Shown here piece by piece: positions 1-10,580 of a DNA stretch of 64,000 bases. The number at the start of each line of letters is the position of its first letter. Positions within the stretch are counted from its first letter, which is position 1. The translations under genes and the position numbers were made by a program. The DNA comes from Glossina fuscipes (taxonomy: Eukaryota; Arthropoda; Insecta; Diptera; Glossinidae): NCBI RefSeq assembly GCF_014805625.2, contig NW_023998487.1, positions 361,619 through 425,618 of the forward strand, given 5' to 3'. A model generated the notes under the pieces. The model worked only from the letters and a program-made list of their open reading frames with translations, did no database searches and had not been told where the DNA came from.

Positions 1-3
1 TAT

Positions 4-195
4 ACCTTGTACAGATAAAATCATAATATCACACACTAATATACCGATACCTTGGAAAGATAAAATCATAAAACACACACTAAGTATACCTATCCCTTGT
101 ACAGACAAAATCATGATATCACACACTAGTACACCGATACCTTGTAAAGATAAAATCATAAAACACACATTAAATATGCCTATACCTGGTAACGA
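4..195. repeat. 45-bp tandem repeat, alternating A/B units
   Basis: The phrase CCTTG recurs with its G at 9, 54, 99, 144 and (degenerate) 189, an exact 45-bp period. Units 1 and 3 carry TTGTACAG and ATAATATCACACAC-like text. Units 2 and 4 carry AAAGATAAAATC and ATAAAACACACA. The array therefore has a 90-bp higher-order period of two subtypes. It sits where the inverted LTR copy would carry its internal array and probably continues left of the window. Confidence 0.85.
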
Positions 196-356
196 GAAAA
201 ATGCCTAAACACATATTCTACAGGCCCACGTGAGTTAATTCATAGAAACACACACCACATGTGTGTAAAGAGGAAAGTACAAGCACATAGTGAGTATGCC
301 TCCGTAAAACCACAGAAGCACACCACAGTACAGATTAAGAACCCCAGTGTACCAAA

Positions 357-475
357 AAGCTTAGATCAAAATTTCAAAATGTAATAACGGAGTCAAGAAC
401 TCAATTAAAAGAAAAAAGCTTAGATCCAAATTTCAAAATGTAATAGCGGAGTCAAGAACCCAAATAAAAGAAAAA
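357..475. repeat. 59-bp tandem duplication
   Basis: AGCTTAGATC...AAAATTTCAAAATG...GGAGTCAAGAAC occurs twice, starting at 358 and 417, with few differences. A third, much more degenerate piece may follow at about 475-540 (AAAATGTTTAAGAACTC). It lies within the left LTR copy and may reflect local slippage in that LTR. Confidence 0.8.
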
Positions 476-1012
476 CTTAGTTGCAAGAAATCAATATGGT
501 AAGAACCCAAGTAGAATCTCAAAATGTTTAAGAACTCAAAGGCTAAATAAAGACTCAAAGTACAAATGCAAGTAAAATCCCAAAATGTTTAACAAGCAGA
601 ATTGAACTTAGGTAGAAAAAAATAATAAGAACATACGATAATGCATAAACGGCATACACAAAATGTACAAAGACACGATCACACATGTAAAAACACACAA
701 ATCACATGCAAACAAAGTGCACAAGCACTCACATACCTAACGGTGATCGAATCACGCGATTCGGTGCCTGAGTGCTTAGTGAGTAGACTCTTGAACAAAC
801 AAGTTCCAAACGTACAAGTAAAACGAGGAAAACAAAACAAGCCAGTAATAGCACGACAAGTCGGGTCACCTCGCTGGTTCCTTGCCCCAGCCATTTTCTA
901 CGAACATTGCTGTACTTCCGTCTAGTAAAGTGGAACCAATAAAGCCTGGAAATTGTACACCATTCCCCCCGAAGGTCCTGATTATTTTTCTAAATTTTCT
1001 TGCAACGAATCT

Positions 1013-4000
1013 TGGATTGACTGAGTCATACCCCGCCTAAGGAAACTCGTTACAATATATATTCGTGAGATTTTTGTGCAAAAAATCAGTGCGCACGGAA
1101 CCATTTTTTTTTTGTAAAGTTGGTATTCTCAACAAAAAAATCTGAGAAGTCGCAAAAAAAAAAGGAGCAGCAAGTAATACACTGCTTCTTTAATCATCGG
1201 ACGTATAGGTTAATGTACAATCGTAATATATCTACGAAAAATATTTTCTTTAACCATTGATGTTATGCTGCCTTTAACATAGGGTTTGAAGAATATATGG
1301 TAAGTTGAATTGTTCATATATTGTCTCGACGGATAATATACGGAACTACAAATTAGAATTCCATATACGTCTGGTAAGACGAAATTAGAAAGAAAAAAGT
1401 TTACTTCAGATATACCTCGCACGCGTCTACATATGACTAATTAGAAAAATTTTCTTCATTTTCGTAGCTACTTACTTTTTAAATTCCGAAAATATTTCTA
1501 GAGTAAGTAATTAATAATCGTTAAGTAACTTTCTGAAAAATTTCGAAGACAATGCATCATACAAAGCTATAATAAAGTGGTTAAACACGATTTGGAGGAA
1601 CGAAAAGTTCATATAAACTTAATGAGCTTTGTTCGAATACTTCTTGTCAGATCGATCTTCTTCAGAAATCGGGTTATTACTGAACCTCTGCTTAGAATTG
1701 ATCGAAGATGCTGTCAACTACTAATTGAATCGTTAAGTTATCGGATAATACGAGCAAGCCACAGAAATATAATGGGAATCAATACCGTCAATGTTTCCCC
1801 AATTGTCACATTGTGTGGCAGTGACGATCTCAGATCACATTTATTTAGTGGGCAGAAATGAGAGTGCTGAGCGCTGCAATATTCGTGATAATGAATGGAC
1901 AGGTGTTGATTCAACCCAAGTTGAATTTTGCAACGGGGAGCAGTGGTAATCAGCTACAAAAAGCAGCAGGAATTAGATTGAACAATAAGAACCAGAAACG
2001 TGGAGAATTGTTTAATTAATTAAATATCTTAATAATTACTTAATTTCGTTATTTATTATTTTATATCTTAGGATGAAAAAAGAAAAAAGAAAAGAAAAAA
2101 CAAGTAAAAAAACGACGGGATCGTGGCCAAAAAAAAATGTTATTTAAATTAGATAACAAATACATAAGTAACGAAACAATCGCAATTGTAAGCTAAATAA
2201 ATATGAATGAATAATTGGTCTTGGTCAAAGGTGCTCTCTCTCACCATCGCTGCGGTAAAAATTATCAGGCTGGCAAATCGGTTCTTACATATTTAAGAAG
2301 GAACTGTTTGGCAACTGTTATTGATCGTGCAGCAGGAAGGAATGCTTCCAATGCTTTCAACATTATGCATATATATATACTATATACTTTATATTTGCTT
2401 TAAACAATGTCATGCTTTAGGATCTTAAATTACGCAGCATATTTGCGGTTAACTATTCTTTGTTCTAATGCCAACAGATAAGCAAAAAGGGAGATAATCA
2501 GTTCTTGTGTAGATGTTTATATATTAAAGAACCATACTTTCTATCATATGTATTATGTTTTCAAGAACACAATCTCACTTAACGAACAGACAGTATACAA
2601 AGGAACAAAAAAACTGACACCGCGTCGTGTTTCTTACATTACATCTTGATAAAGAAATGCATAATTTTAATCTCATGTCCATTACCCTTGTAACTCTTAC
2701 AAATATAATCGAATATAAGTTAAATAAGTTTTTAGTTTTTTTTGGTTATTGGGTTTTATCCTTTTTGATTAATTAATTAAAACATAACCTTTTCATTCTT
2801 TACTTTATTTAACAGATTTTATTTTTTAGGAACTTTGGTGTTACAGCTGATGTTTGGTAAAAGACTAACTTTTCTTGACAGATCATCTTAGAGAAAACCT
2901 CGGGTTATCCAATTATCGACAGCCAGTCGTTTATAGTAGGGTTTAATAGGATATTGGTGAGAAATGTTTATAGTCGGGTGCAATAGGATATCGGTGAGAA
3001 GTGTTTACAAACTTTACGTTTGTTTACTTTACTTATAAGTGCGATTCGTGAATTTGTGCTTTTTATTAGGATGGTCCTTAACTTATATAATAATATTCCG
3101 GATCAACAAACTACTGTCGCTTCAACCGGTTTTGTTTAAACCAATATCACTGAAGAAGGACCCTTGATAGGCCCACATTAATGCGTTTTGTGCTCTGTTT
3201 TACTGAGCGCCCAAAATTGCTCTACAGTAAATCTTTGCATCTGGACAATAGAAAAACAAAAGATATAGGTGTTAAATTTGATATTTGATAATATCCTTTT
3301 GAATGAACTCTAAGAAAGATTACTGGAAAATGTAAGTTATATCTACTGAACAGGAGCAAATGTATATTGAAAGGCACCGTAATTGAGACGTACAAAGATG
3401 TTTTCGTAAATCTGTTATCGCAATCTTCGGACGGACGCCGGATATTTGCTTCAATCATTAGTAAACATTTCGTCGTTAAAAAAAATTAGCACTTTATTAT
3501 TTTTTTTAAATTACGCTCACTGAACTAATAATGCAATTATGATATGATGCTATAAAACAACTCCCTTAGTTTGTCTTGATTTGACAAGCAACTTTCTCAA
3601 TGCTACGAACCTTTTCAATTCACACTCTGACGATATTTTTTATACAGTTCTTCTTTTCTTTTATCGCTACGTGTCAAATAAAGAGGATGGGAAGAACATT
3701 TTTTTCTTTCAATAGAAATTTTGTAAGATTCATCTCTGTTTGCTTTCGTCATTTCCGCTTTATAGTCAACTACATGCGCAGACGTAAACTCTGCAATTTT
3801 ATAAAAAGAAAAAAAAAAAAGAATTAGAGAGAGGTGCAGAAATTTCACAAATATTTTTAAATAGGTTATAAACTTAAATAAAATGACACGAGGGTCATGG
3901 TCAAAGGCAAAAGCATATTAGAAAAAAAGAAAATATTGTATTGCATATATTTTATGTACAATGTTTGCAAAAATATTACAAGAAAGGATCCATGGTGTCG

Positions 4001-4063
4001 TGATACTTGCTTCCTCTTTCGTCTAATATCTCTTCTCACGTTTCCTTTAAAAAGTATTCTTAT
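1013..4063. other. Unassigned A+T-rich DNA
   Basis: No gene, RNA or recognised element was found. The short frames at 1210-1422, 1577-1861, 2215-2403, 3222-3458, 3600-3848 and 3866-4124 overlap on opposite strands or are low in complexity, and none shows a known motif. The 1577-1861 frame is slightly less biased in composition than its surroundings, but I recognise nothing in it. Homopolymer A/T runs are common (1098-1118, 2068-2105, 3803-3821). Confidence 0.4.
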
Positions 4064-4075
4064 TATCAAATTTCT

Positions 4076-4174
4076 GAGCCGACAGCCTGTGTTGCTAGTG
4101 CTCCATGTCTTTTCTTTAGTCTAAGAATTTATTTCATTAGTCTAAAATTATAATAACAATAATAATAATAATAA
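4076..4174 (+). mobile_element. Short (TAA)n-tailed retroposon, headless type
   Basis: This is a 99-bp insert bounded by perfect 12-bp direct repeats TATCAAATTTCT (4064-4075 and 4175-4186). It begins GAGCCGACAGCCTG, contains TTGCTAGTGCT and TTTAGTCTAAGAATTTAT, and ends in (AAT)n. The target duplication and 3' simple-repeat tail are hallmarks of LINE-driven retroposition. The body matches the 3' part of the tRNA-headed SINEs at 6591-6771 and 61888-62062, but the tRNA-like head is missing. The closest relative is the copy at 29144-29233, which starts at the same base. Confidence 0.85.
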
Positions 4175-4186
4175 TATCAAATTTCT

Positions 4187-6590
4187 TCTAAAAATTTTAA
4201 GTTAAGTTGAGGATAAACTAACATTGGGGATTTGTCAACATCACATTGAAACATTAGACGATTGAAAATGTCACTTTGCGAACTGAATTCTCCTCATTTA
4301 CGGAGTGTTTTAATACCTGCTTCTGAACCTCACCGTTATTAATAAAAAAACATGTCGTGAGACTTCAACGCTTCATAAAGGGTGATTTCGAATGCCGACA
4401 TTGGGGCGGACGAATTATGATCTCAAATTGTTATTTCTTGAATCTACTCAAACACAAGATGAAATGGCATGATTGACTCCAGTAGCTTTTTAAAACGGCT
4501 GAAAGCCCTAAGAATGATTCCGAAATAAAGAATTGCAGACGGTACGACTAGAAGCTCATATTGATCGATCTTGGTTTGCTTAGGTTGGAATTAGAAAGAA
4601 TAGTCAAATTAAGAAATGCTTAGCAGAGTCTAGTTAACGATCTCTAAAGATGATAATGTGATGATGAGATGATAATATTACTAAGAATTTTATACGAAAA
4701 AGCTGCGAAATTTTGAAAGTTACATCGGCATATCTTCGAATATATTTTTTATTGGCCACGGTGGGTTGGCTTTGATGTCCATTTAAATAATATAAATTTA
4801 AAACGTTTGGAAAGCATGATGTTCAAATGGACTTTCTACACTGCCTAAGCAATTTAGTTTCAATTTTCAAACTTTGAAGATTCATTTAAATAAATAACAA
4901 AATGTGTATAAGAAAGCTTTTGAAGTTGAATTTACAGAGGTGTAATAAGAAGTGCAAGAAGAATTATTTTTGTGCTTCATTTTCGCTAATAGGAGAACAT
5001 TCAAATACTACACAGTTGCGCAGGCAGTTAGATGGACATGTTTAGGCGCATTCCAAATTTAAAACTGGCCAAGACTTTATGAGGCTTTTGAAGCTTGTTT
5101 CTGCGCCTAAAAAGATATTGAAAAGAAATTAAATTTTTTCGGCACAAATGCTCCAGCATCGCCAATAGAATGTACGTTCAAATTTTTGTACATTTATCTG
5201 CTATAGTTTACGAGAAATGAACAAAAAACCAACTTATTTCTTTTGAAAAACAGGGGTGTCTTAACTATGCATAGTACTGTAGGCATGGCCTTCAAACGAT
5301 TTGGCCCGTTTTAAAAGGAGTCGAATAAAAACGCAAAAAAACACAGGAGGACATCTTACGTTACGACACATATGTTGCATTGAACCTCCGCACATTTGTA
5401 TGCTTTGCAAATAATTAGAAGAGCTAATCAATTATATAACATTTTGTGGAAAGTGTTATCGACTCATCGCCAGCTTTTACGCCCTTCTGACAGCATTTTA
5501 TTTCCAAAGTCAAAAAAGATATTTGCTATCGATTGCGCATAGCCGCTATCTACTATATTCCTTGAAATCTTTTGCACAAGAAGAGACATTGTAAAAGCAA
5601 AAGAATGCAAGGGAAATATAGTCGGTCGTGAGAGGTTGGCAGGAAAAGCAATAAGAACGTTAGACCCAGTTCAGTCTACGATGAGTCGTCTTTGTTAAAG
5701 GCTATGTTTGCCATCGTGGGAGTAAAATCATATTTTTAATGTGGATTAGTAACATTTTTTAATGTTAATACAATCAGAAAAAATGTAAATTAAGTTAAGA
5801 CAAAAATATGAAATAAGTACATTAATAATGTCTGCAAACCTGTTGTGTATGTAGTTAGGTGTATTTACACTAATTTAATAATACAACCTATCCTTCTAGT
5901 ATTTGTAAATAAAAAAAACGTAAGTAGAAAGCAAAAAGAACTATTAATATAATCATCAGTTTTTAATAAGCGCAGTTCTGGTAAAAAATGTCAGCTAAAG
6001 CGTAAGGTATTGATCCCCTTTTTGTCCACCTTGATCTAGCTAATAGACAATTTACAAGCACTTATTACTGCAAAGTTAAGTAATCGCCTGTACTCGGAAC
6101 ATATATCATCACTTCGCCGATTCCTCAAGAACAACATAAAACTAGCGAATGTTTACAAGTGTAACGTTTAGTTAATTTGGAAGTCTTTGCCGTTTATTTA
6201 TACTTGTCTTGCGCGTACATTCTTAGGGTAATAATGACTTTGGGGTCGCTACCAAAGTATAGTCAAAATAGTGTCAACCATCGTAGTAAAAGCATTGCCT
6301 GAAATTGTTGGTATTGCCATCATTGATTGGCGTTGTAGGCAAAAACCTGGTAAATTTTTCTGTTTGAACAAGGTATTGATATGTTGACGACGGCTATTTT
6401 TGTTATATTGTGTACTCATAACATAAAATGCTGTGCCCAAATGAGAGCAACGGTGGCGTCCAGATCGTTAGTTGATAGTACGGTTTTGAAGTAATACCCA
6501 TGGAGCATGCTTTACTTTTCTTGCCTTGATATGCGACATAATATCAATGTGTGCAGCTTAATGTTTATATTTTTTATTTCCTTTGAAATT
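4187..6590. other. Unassigned A+T-rich DNA
   Basis: No supported gene or repeat family was recognised. The frame at 6249-6440 (minus, 63 codons) shows no known motif. The stretch includes ordinary homopolymer runs and no clear tandem repeats. Confidence 0.4.
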
Positions 6591-6771
6591 TATTATTATT
6601 ATTATTATTAATCTTATAAATTTAGCCAGAGAATAAATTCTAAGACTAAAGTCTTAAAGCACTAGCATTTAAGGCGTTCGGCTTTATTAAAAACTCGACC
6701 GCGCTTGAGATTTGAACCCACGACCACTGAGTTGATACTCCAGACTCTTGCCTACTCGGCCACTCAGGCGG
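6591..6771 (-). mobile_element. tRNA-derived SINE, family 1
   Basis: Read on the minus strand, the element starts CCGCCTGAGTGGCCGAGTAGG, where TGGCCGAGTAGG fits a pol III A box. It continues to GTGGGTTCAAATCTC, a B-box match (consensus GGTTCRANTCC), about 50 bases downstream. The body follows (GCTAGTGCTTTAAGAC...TTAGTCTTAGAATTTATTC) and then a (TAA)n tail at 6591-6610. The same architecture occurs at 61888-62062. The head resembles a Leu/Ser-type tRNA, but the acceptor stem and anticodon arm do not form a functional tRNA. Flanking target duplications are not clean (GAAATTTAT-like left, GAAAATTATAAAT right). The frame at 6646-6927 is an artefact of this insertion. Confidence 0.85.
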
Positions 6772-7035
6772 AAAATTATAAATAATATCTTTTAGTACTT
6801 TTTGTTCTGCAATACTATAGATAGAATCGTAACGGTTTGGTAAAGTAGAAAAAGGCGAAGTTAGGATAGCTAAATGTTGACACGAAGGGATAACGGACAA
6901 CTCTCCAACGGACGGACATTCAAACAATATGTTGGACAGGCATATTACTGAGGACTAGTACACGGAAATCAGATAAATAACGAACAAAAAGCTGACATAC
7001 CACAGACGACCCTTCTTTTAATTAATTTTGCTTTT

Positions 7036-7575
7036 TTTACCACTTTGTATAACACACTTTGTGCATCTGTCTATCTGTTCAATCTGCAAGACACAAATTT
7101 TTCAGATATTTTCAAGATTGGCACACTGACGAACGCTACCGCAAATGGTTTGGATTGGTCCACTTTTCTACCATCCTCATTTGACGCCGTACTTTGAAAA
7201 GTCGTTATATGCAGAAAAATTTGACAATGTTCAAAATTTTTATGAAATATCTCATATAACCGTTTCTACCAACACTACATCTTTATAAAGTAAAAATTTT
7301 AATTCTTAATATTTCATAGAGAAAATTTTTTTTTAATAGTAAATTGACGTAGAAGTCAACTTTACCGAACATGGACCACGTAGTTCTATTTTTTGGATAC
7401 TGCGTATAAGGGTTCCTCAAATATGCGGACTTTAATGAAAACTATGCTTTTAGATGAAAGTAATGTGTAATATTTCTTGTATTAGCACCGAACCGGCTGA
7501 GTAACTCTATTATACAAAGTGATGTATGGTATCCAATAACCGGCCTTCCCCTCTAATAATCTTCTTACTTATTTC
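7036..7575 (+). mobile_element. Interspersed repeat family A copy (DINE-1/INE-1-like)
   Basis: This shares, in order, several phrases with the copy at 31010-31480: a CTGTCTATCTGTTC start region, a phrase like TTTTCAGATATTTT followed by a TGAC-type phrase, CTCATATAACCG, TAGTAAATTGACGTAGAAGTC, and the 3' end CTTCTTACTTATTT. Such short A+T-rich elements ending near CTTGTTT are typical of non-autonomous fly repeats related to DINE-1/INE-1. That assignment is by resemblance only. No protein is encoded; the frame at 7526-7768 straddles the end of the repeat. Confidence 0.7.
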
Positions 7576-8320
7576 GTATATAATTTTTGTAAGATCAACT
7601 GATCTCTGCCGGGGCAAAATTAAACTCATCCTTATCCTCTGTCATTACAAAACACCTGCAGATGCTTCTACAAACAAATCATTTTTGGTTTTTGGAAGGT
7701 CGCAAAAGCAAGCGAAAAGTTTCGTATATTCACCTGACTATACCTACAATCGCGACATAAATGATTAAAAAGTGTAGGGGCCTGAATGCCTCGACAAATT
7801 GTTAGTGTTCAAAAGTCAATCATGCCAAATACTTACTTAATACATCCAAATAAATTTCCTCTGAAATAAACGCAATTCTTGAAATTATCGTCACCTAATA
7901 TTTAATAAAACTACGACTACATATATATATATATATACACATAGTGTAATGGGCCTTCGTTGCAAGACAATTTATATGAAACAAAATGTTCCGGACCTTC
8001 GGGGATGTTCTTATATATTCTTTTATTGATATGCGAGATTACAAGTAATTTGTAGAGGGCTGGAAAGGAACCAGCGAGGTGACCCGACGAACGATTTGAT
8101 GCACACGTGGCTAGAGGTTTTTCTTTTCTCGCACTATCGCGGATTACTTAGGCGGTTATGGCTCAATTGAAGCGTTTATGACAGGTTTGAAACACACGTG
8201 GTTGGAGATCGCGGTTTACTACAAAAAAAACAAACGGATGCGTTGCTTGTGCCTTGGCTCTCTGGGCCAACGGTTTGTCTCTGGTTGGTCATTCGTACGT
8301 AAAAAAAAGATGTTCCCTAG

Positions 8321-8651
8321 TCCTTCAGGGATGATGACTAACAGCTAGCCAGTACATCCCCTATCCGTACAGTCAGTAGTCCTAAAAAGTCCTTCAGGGA
8401 TGACGGCTAACAGCTAGCCAGTACATCCCCTATCCGTAGAGTCAGTAGTCCTAAAAAGTCCTTCAGGGATGACGACTAACAGCTAGCCAGTGCATCCCCT
8501 TTCCGTAGAGTCAGTAGTCCTGAAAGGTCCTTCAGGGATGACGACTAACAGCTAGCCAGTACATCCCCTATCCGTAGAGTCAATAGTCCTAAAAAGTCCT
8601 TCAGGGGTGACGACTAACAGCTAGCCCGTACATCCCCTATCCGTAGAGTCA
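8321..8651 (+). repeat. 69-bp minisatellite, 4.8 copies, inside LTR
   Basis: TCCTTCAGGG starts at 8321, 8390, 8459, 8528 and 8597, an exact 69-bp period. Each unit contains GACTAACAGCTAGCC, ACATCCCCTATCCGTAGAG and CAGTAGTCCTAAAAAG. The units differ at only a few positions, so the expansion is recent compared with the divergence between this LTR and its partner at 1-1012, which lacks the array. It is not a CRISPR array: the whole 69 bp repeats, with no unique spacers. Confidence 0.95.
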
Positions 8652-9195
8652 TAAAAATAGATCTGCTTGTTAAATCGACCGTTTACACTTACCTTAGGCG
8701 GCTATGACACAATTGAACGATTCTGTGCGATGAGCTGCTCTTTTATAGCTGCAGTCTCGCTCGCTTGTTCCATTATCAACATGTACATGCTTAGTTTAGG
8801 TTGGCTTCGACTTGTTTAACGCAACCTGACTTGCATGAAATACTTATACATAATTTAATGCCAACTTTCGTCTATCTTATTGCTATGTTTGATCACATGC
8901 CTACTCAACATGCACACAGGTACCAAATCGAGTGATTCATCCACCGTTAGGTACGTGGGTGCTAGCCTCGCTATGTTTCCAATATTTTTCTACACATTTC
9001 TATGCTCGTGAATACTGTTGATGCGTTGTCACATGATCATATGTGCTTATACATTTTTATACCTAAGTGTCTATCCCTGTGTATATGTTTTGCATGGCCT
9101 AACGTACAACGTTTGTACATTTTTCTACAGATTTCTATGCCCGTGTATGTTTATACAGTTTTGGCAATTTCTATACTCGTGTGTGTGTTCATATA

Positions 9196-9440
9196 TTGTA
9201 GTGGTTTTATACAGATTTTGTACAGATTCTGTACATATTTTATACTCGTGTGCGTGTAATGATTTTACTCCGATTTTGTACAGATTCTATACATATTTTA
9301 TAATCGTGTGTGTGTAATGATTTTATACAGATTTTGTACAGATTCTATGCATATTTTATACTCGTGTGTGTGTTCATAAATTGTAATGGTTTTATACAGA
9401 TTTTATACATTTTGACCCTTTTATCCATGTTTTATACTCG
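9196..9440 (+). repeat. 58-bp tandem array in LTR
   Basis: GATTTTGTACAGATTCT recurs at about 9214, 9272 and 9330 (58-bp spacing), and a diverged unit starts at 9399 after 69 bp. Each unit also has a CATATTTTATACTCGTGTG phrase. In reverse complement the unit resembles the 45-bp unit at 4-195 (CACACAC...TGTACAGATAAAATC). The same LTR position therefore carries arrays of different period in the two copies. Confidence 0.8.
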
Positions 9441-9675
9441 TGTGTGTGTATTTATACAGTCTTTGTCTCACGTTAATGTTACATACGTTTTGCCGTTTAT
9501 ACGGTTAACGGTTCCTTACCTTGCGCTAGGTCCAGAGGCGGATGATCGTGTGCCCTACCCAGAGATATTTAGGTTCTCGCGCGGACGGAGGAACTGGACT
9601 GAATATTACCAGGCTCTATGGGTAGACATCTAAGCAGACGATCCTGTTAATAGTAAGGAAGCAAAACGCTTCCTT

Positions 9676-9678
<3 letters not shown>

Positions 9679-9711
<33 letters not shown>
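9679..9711. repeat. (AT)n microsatellite
   Basis: About 16 AT units directly follow the LTR end at 9678. A similar (AT)n run at 7919-7937 precedes the LTR, and both are followed by ACACA-type sequence. The element probably inserted in or beside an (AT)n target. Confidence 0.9.
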
Positions 9712-9716
<5 letters not shown>

Positions 9717-10124
9717 TGATGTATGTTAGAGTGTTTTTAATTGAATTTATTATTCTAAACGCGTAACGTACGAAAATTTTGGCTTATTATTTTTTGAGTG
9801 CTGTATTGCGGTAATGAGATGCCTTTAACTAGTTTCCATGTGCAGTTTTTAGGAATCGAGGAATTGGTGCGTGTTTGTCAGACTAGATTTCATTTGCAGT
9901 ATGATTTTACAGAAACGATGAGATCATATACGTATATAAAGACAGCAGTATGCGTATCGTTGAGAACGCAACCATTCATTCGATTATAACGGGCTTTATA
10001 TATAATACACGTTTGCGCCCAAGGAACCTACGAATTACTAAGTATTGTATGTATTCCAGTTCTACAAATTGTCATTAATATCAAATTGTGTCTTGTAATG
10101 CGGCAACCCTTCCTAGTTACACAT
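9712..10124. other. Unassigned DNA
   Basis: Nothing recognised. The 63-codon frame at 9798-9989 has no familiar motif. Confidence 0.35.
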
Positions 10125-10580
10125 TAAATACATAGGTCAGGTAGATAATAAGGCAATGTCCGTCTGACTGACCCGTGTCGGTGCATATAGTCTTGCTTTC
10201 AACCCAGAAGGCGCAATTTTCGAGACATTTTGTTGAAATTTGCTACGCTGCCAAACTGCCCTATAACCAGTCCTACCGAAACTGCTATGTATTGTAAAAA
10301 GACTTAGTTTTTAATACTCCTGAGTGAAACTTCGTCTTTCTAATTTTTTATATTTTATGATGAAAATAGGTTTGCAAAACTAATTTGATGCACAACTTAA
10401 CTTTACAAAATTTGGATCAAGTAGATCTATTTTTTGGANNNNNNNNNNNNNNNNNNNNNNNNNNNNNNNNNNNNNNNNNNNNNNNNNNNNNNNNNNNNNN
10501 NNNNNNNNNNNNNNNNNNNNNNNNNNNNNNNNNNNNNNTTCAAAATAGTATGTCTTTACATAAAAGTAATGTTTACTTTT
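10125..10580 (+). mobile_element. Family A repeat copy, interrupted by assembly gap
   Basis: It matches the 7036-7575 copy through GTCCGTCTGACTGAC-type text, a CAATTTTCGAGACATTTTGTT phrase, CCTATAACCAGTCCTACCGA, and GTAGATCTATTTTTTGGA just before the gap. After the gap it continues with CTTTACATAAAAGTAATG, which matches the older copy's AGATGAAAGTAATG segment. The gap therefore falls inside this repeat. Confidence 0.6.
10439..10538. other. Assembly gap (100 N)
   Basis: Exactly 100 undetermined bases. This is a common placeholder for a gap of unknown size, so the true distance may differ. The 159-codon frame at 10385-10864 exists only because the N run is read through, and it should be ignored. 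Confidence 0.99.

Larger units (their letters stand above)
1..1012 (-). mobile_element. Truncated long-LTR copy (same family as 7945-9678, inverted)
   Basis: This segment is an inverted, diverged relative of the LTR at 7945-9678. Three anchors match in reverse complement and in order: the block around 735-780 (CCTAACGGTG ... GAATCAC), the block at 859-900 (GGGTCACCTCGCTGGTTCC) and the end near 994-1012 (TTGCAACGAA). The LTR start would lie near 1012, and the copy runs off the left edge of the window. It lacks about 0.7 kb present in the other copy, including the 69-bp minisatellite. The short frames at 641-925 and 679-894 lie inside it and are not genes. Whether it is a solo LTR or one end of a full element cannot be told here. 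Confidence 0.6.
7945..9678 (+). mobile_element. Long LTR (1734 bp), probably solo
   Basis: The segment opens TGTAATGGGCC and closes CTTACA, giving a 5-bp terminal inverted repeat TGTAA/TTACA that fits LTR ends (TG...CA). Near the 5' end it has AGGAACCAGCGAGGTGACCC, shared inverted with 859-900. It then has five 69-bp units (8321-8651), an ACCGTTAGGTACGTGGG block shared with 735-750, and a 58-bp array (about 9196-9440). No gag-pol sequence lies beside it, so a solo LTR is the simplest reading. Both flanks are (AT)n followed by ACACA-type sequence, so a target duplication cannot be scored cleanly. The frames at 9002-9633 are low-complexity artefacts of the array. The superfamily is not determined. 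Confidence 0.7.

Noticed and set aside
6700..6771. Possible tRNA gene (A and B boxes on the minus strand)
   Set aside because: The boxes belong to a SINE head. No complete cloverleaf, and a SINE body with a (TAA)n tail follows.
8321..8651. CRISPR-like array
   Set aside because: The whole 69-bp unit repeats with no unique spacers, in an animal-type genome and inside an LTR.
9002..9633. Three overlapping plus-strand frames up to 107 codons rich in Tyr, Phe, Cys and Val
   Set aside because: They read through the 58-bp tandem array and the LTR end. The repetitive composition explains the open frames.
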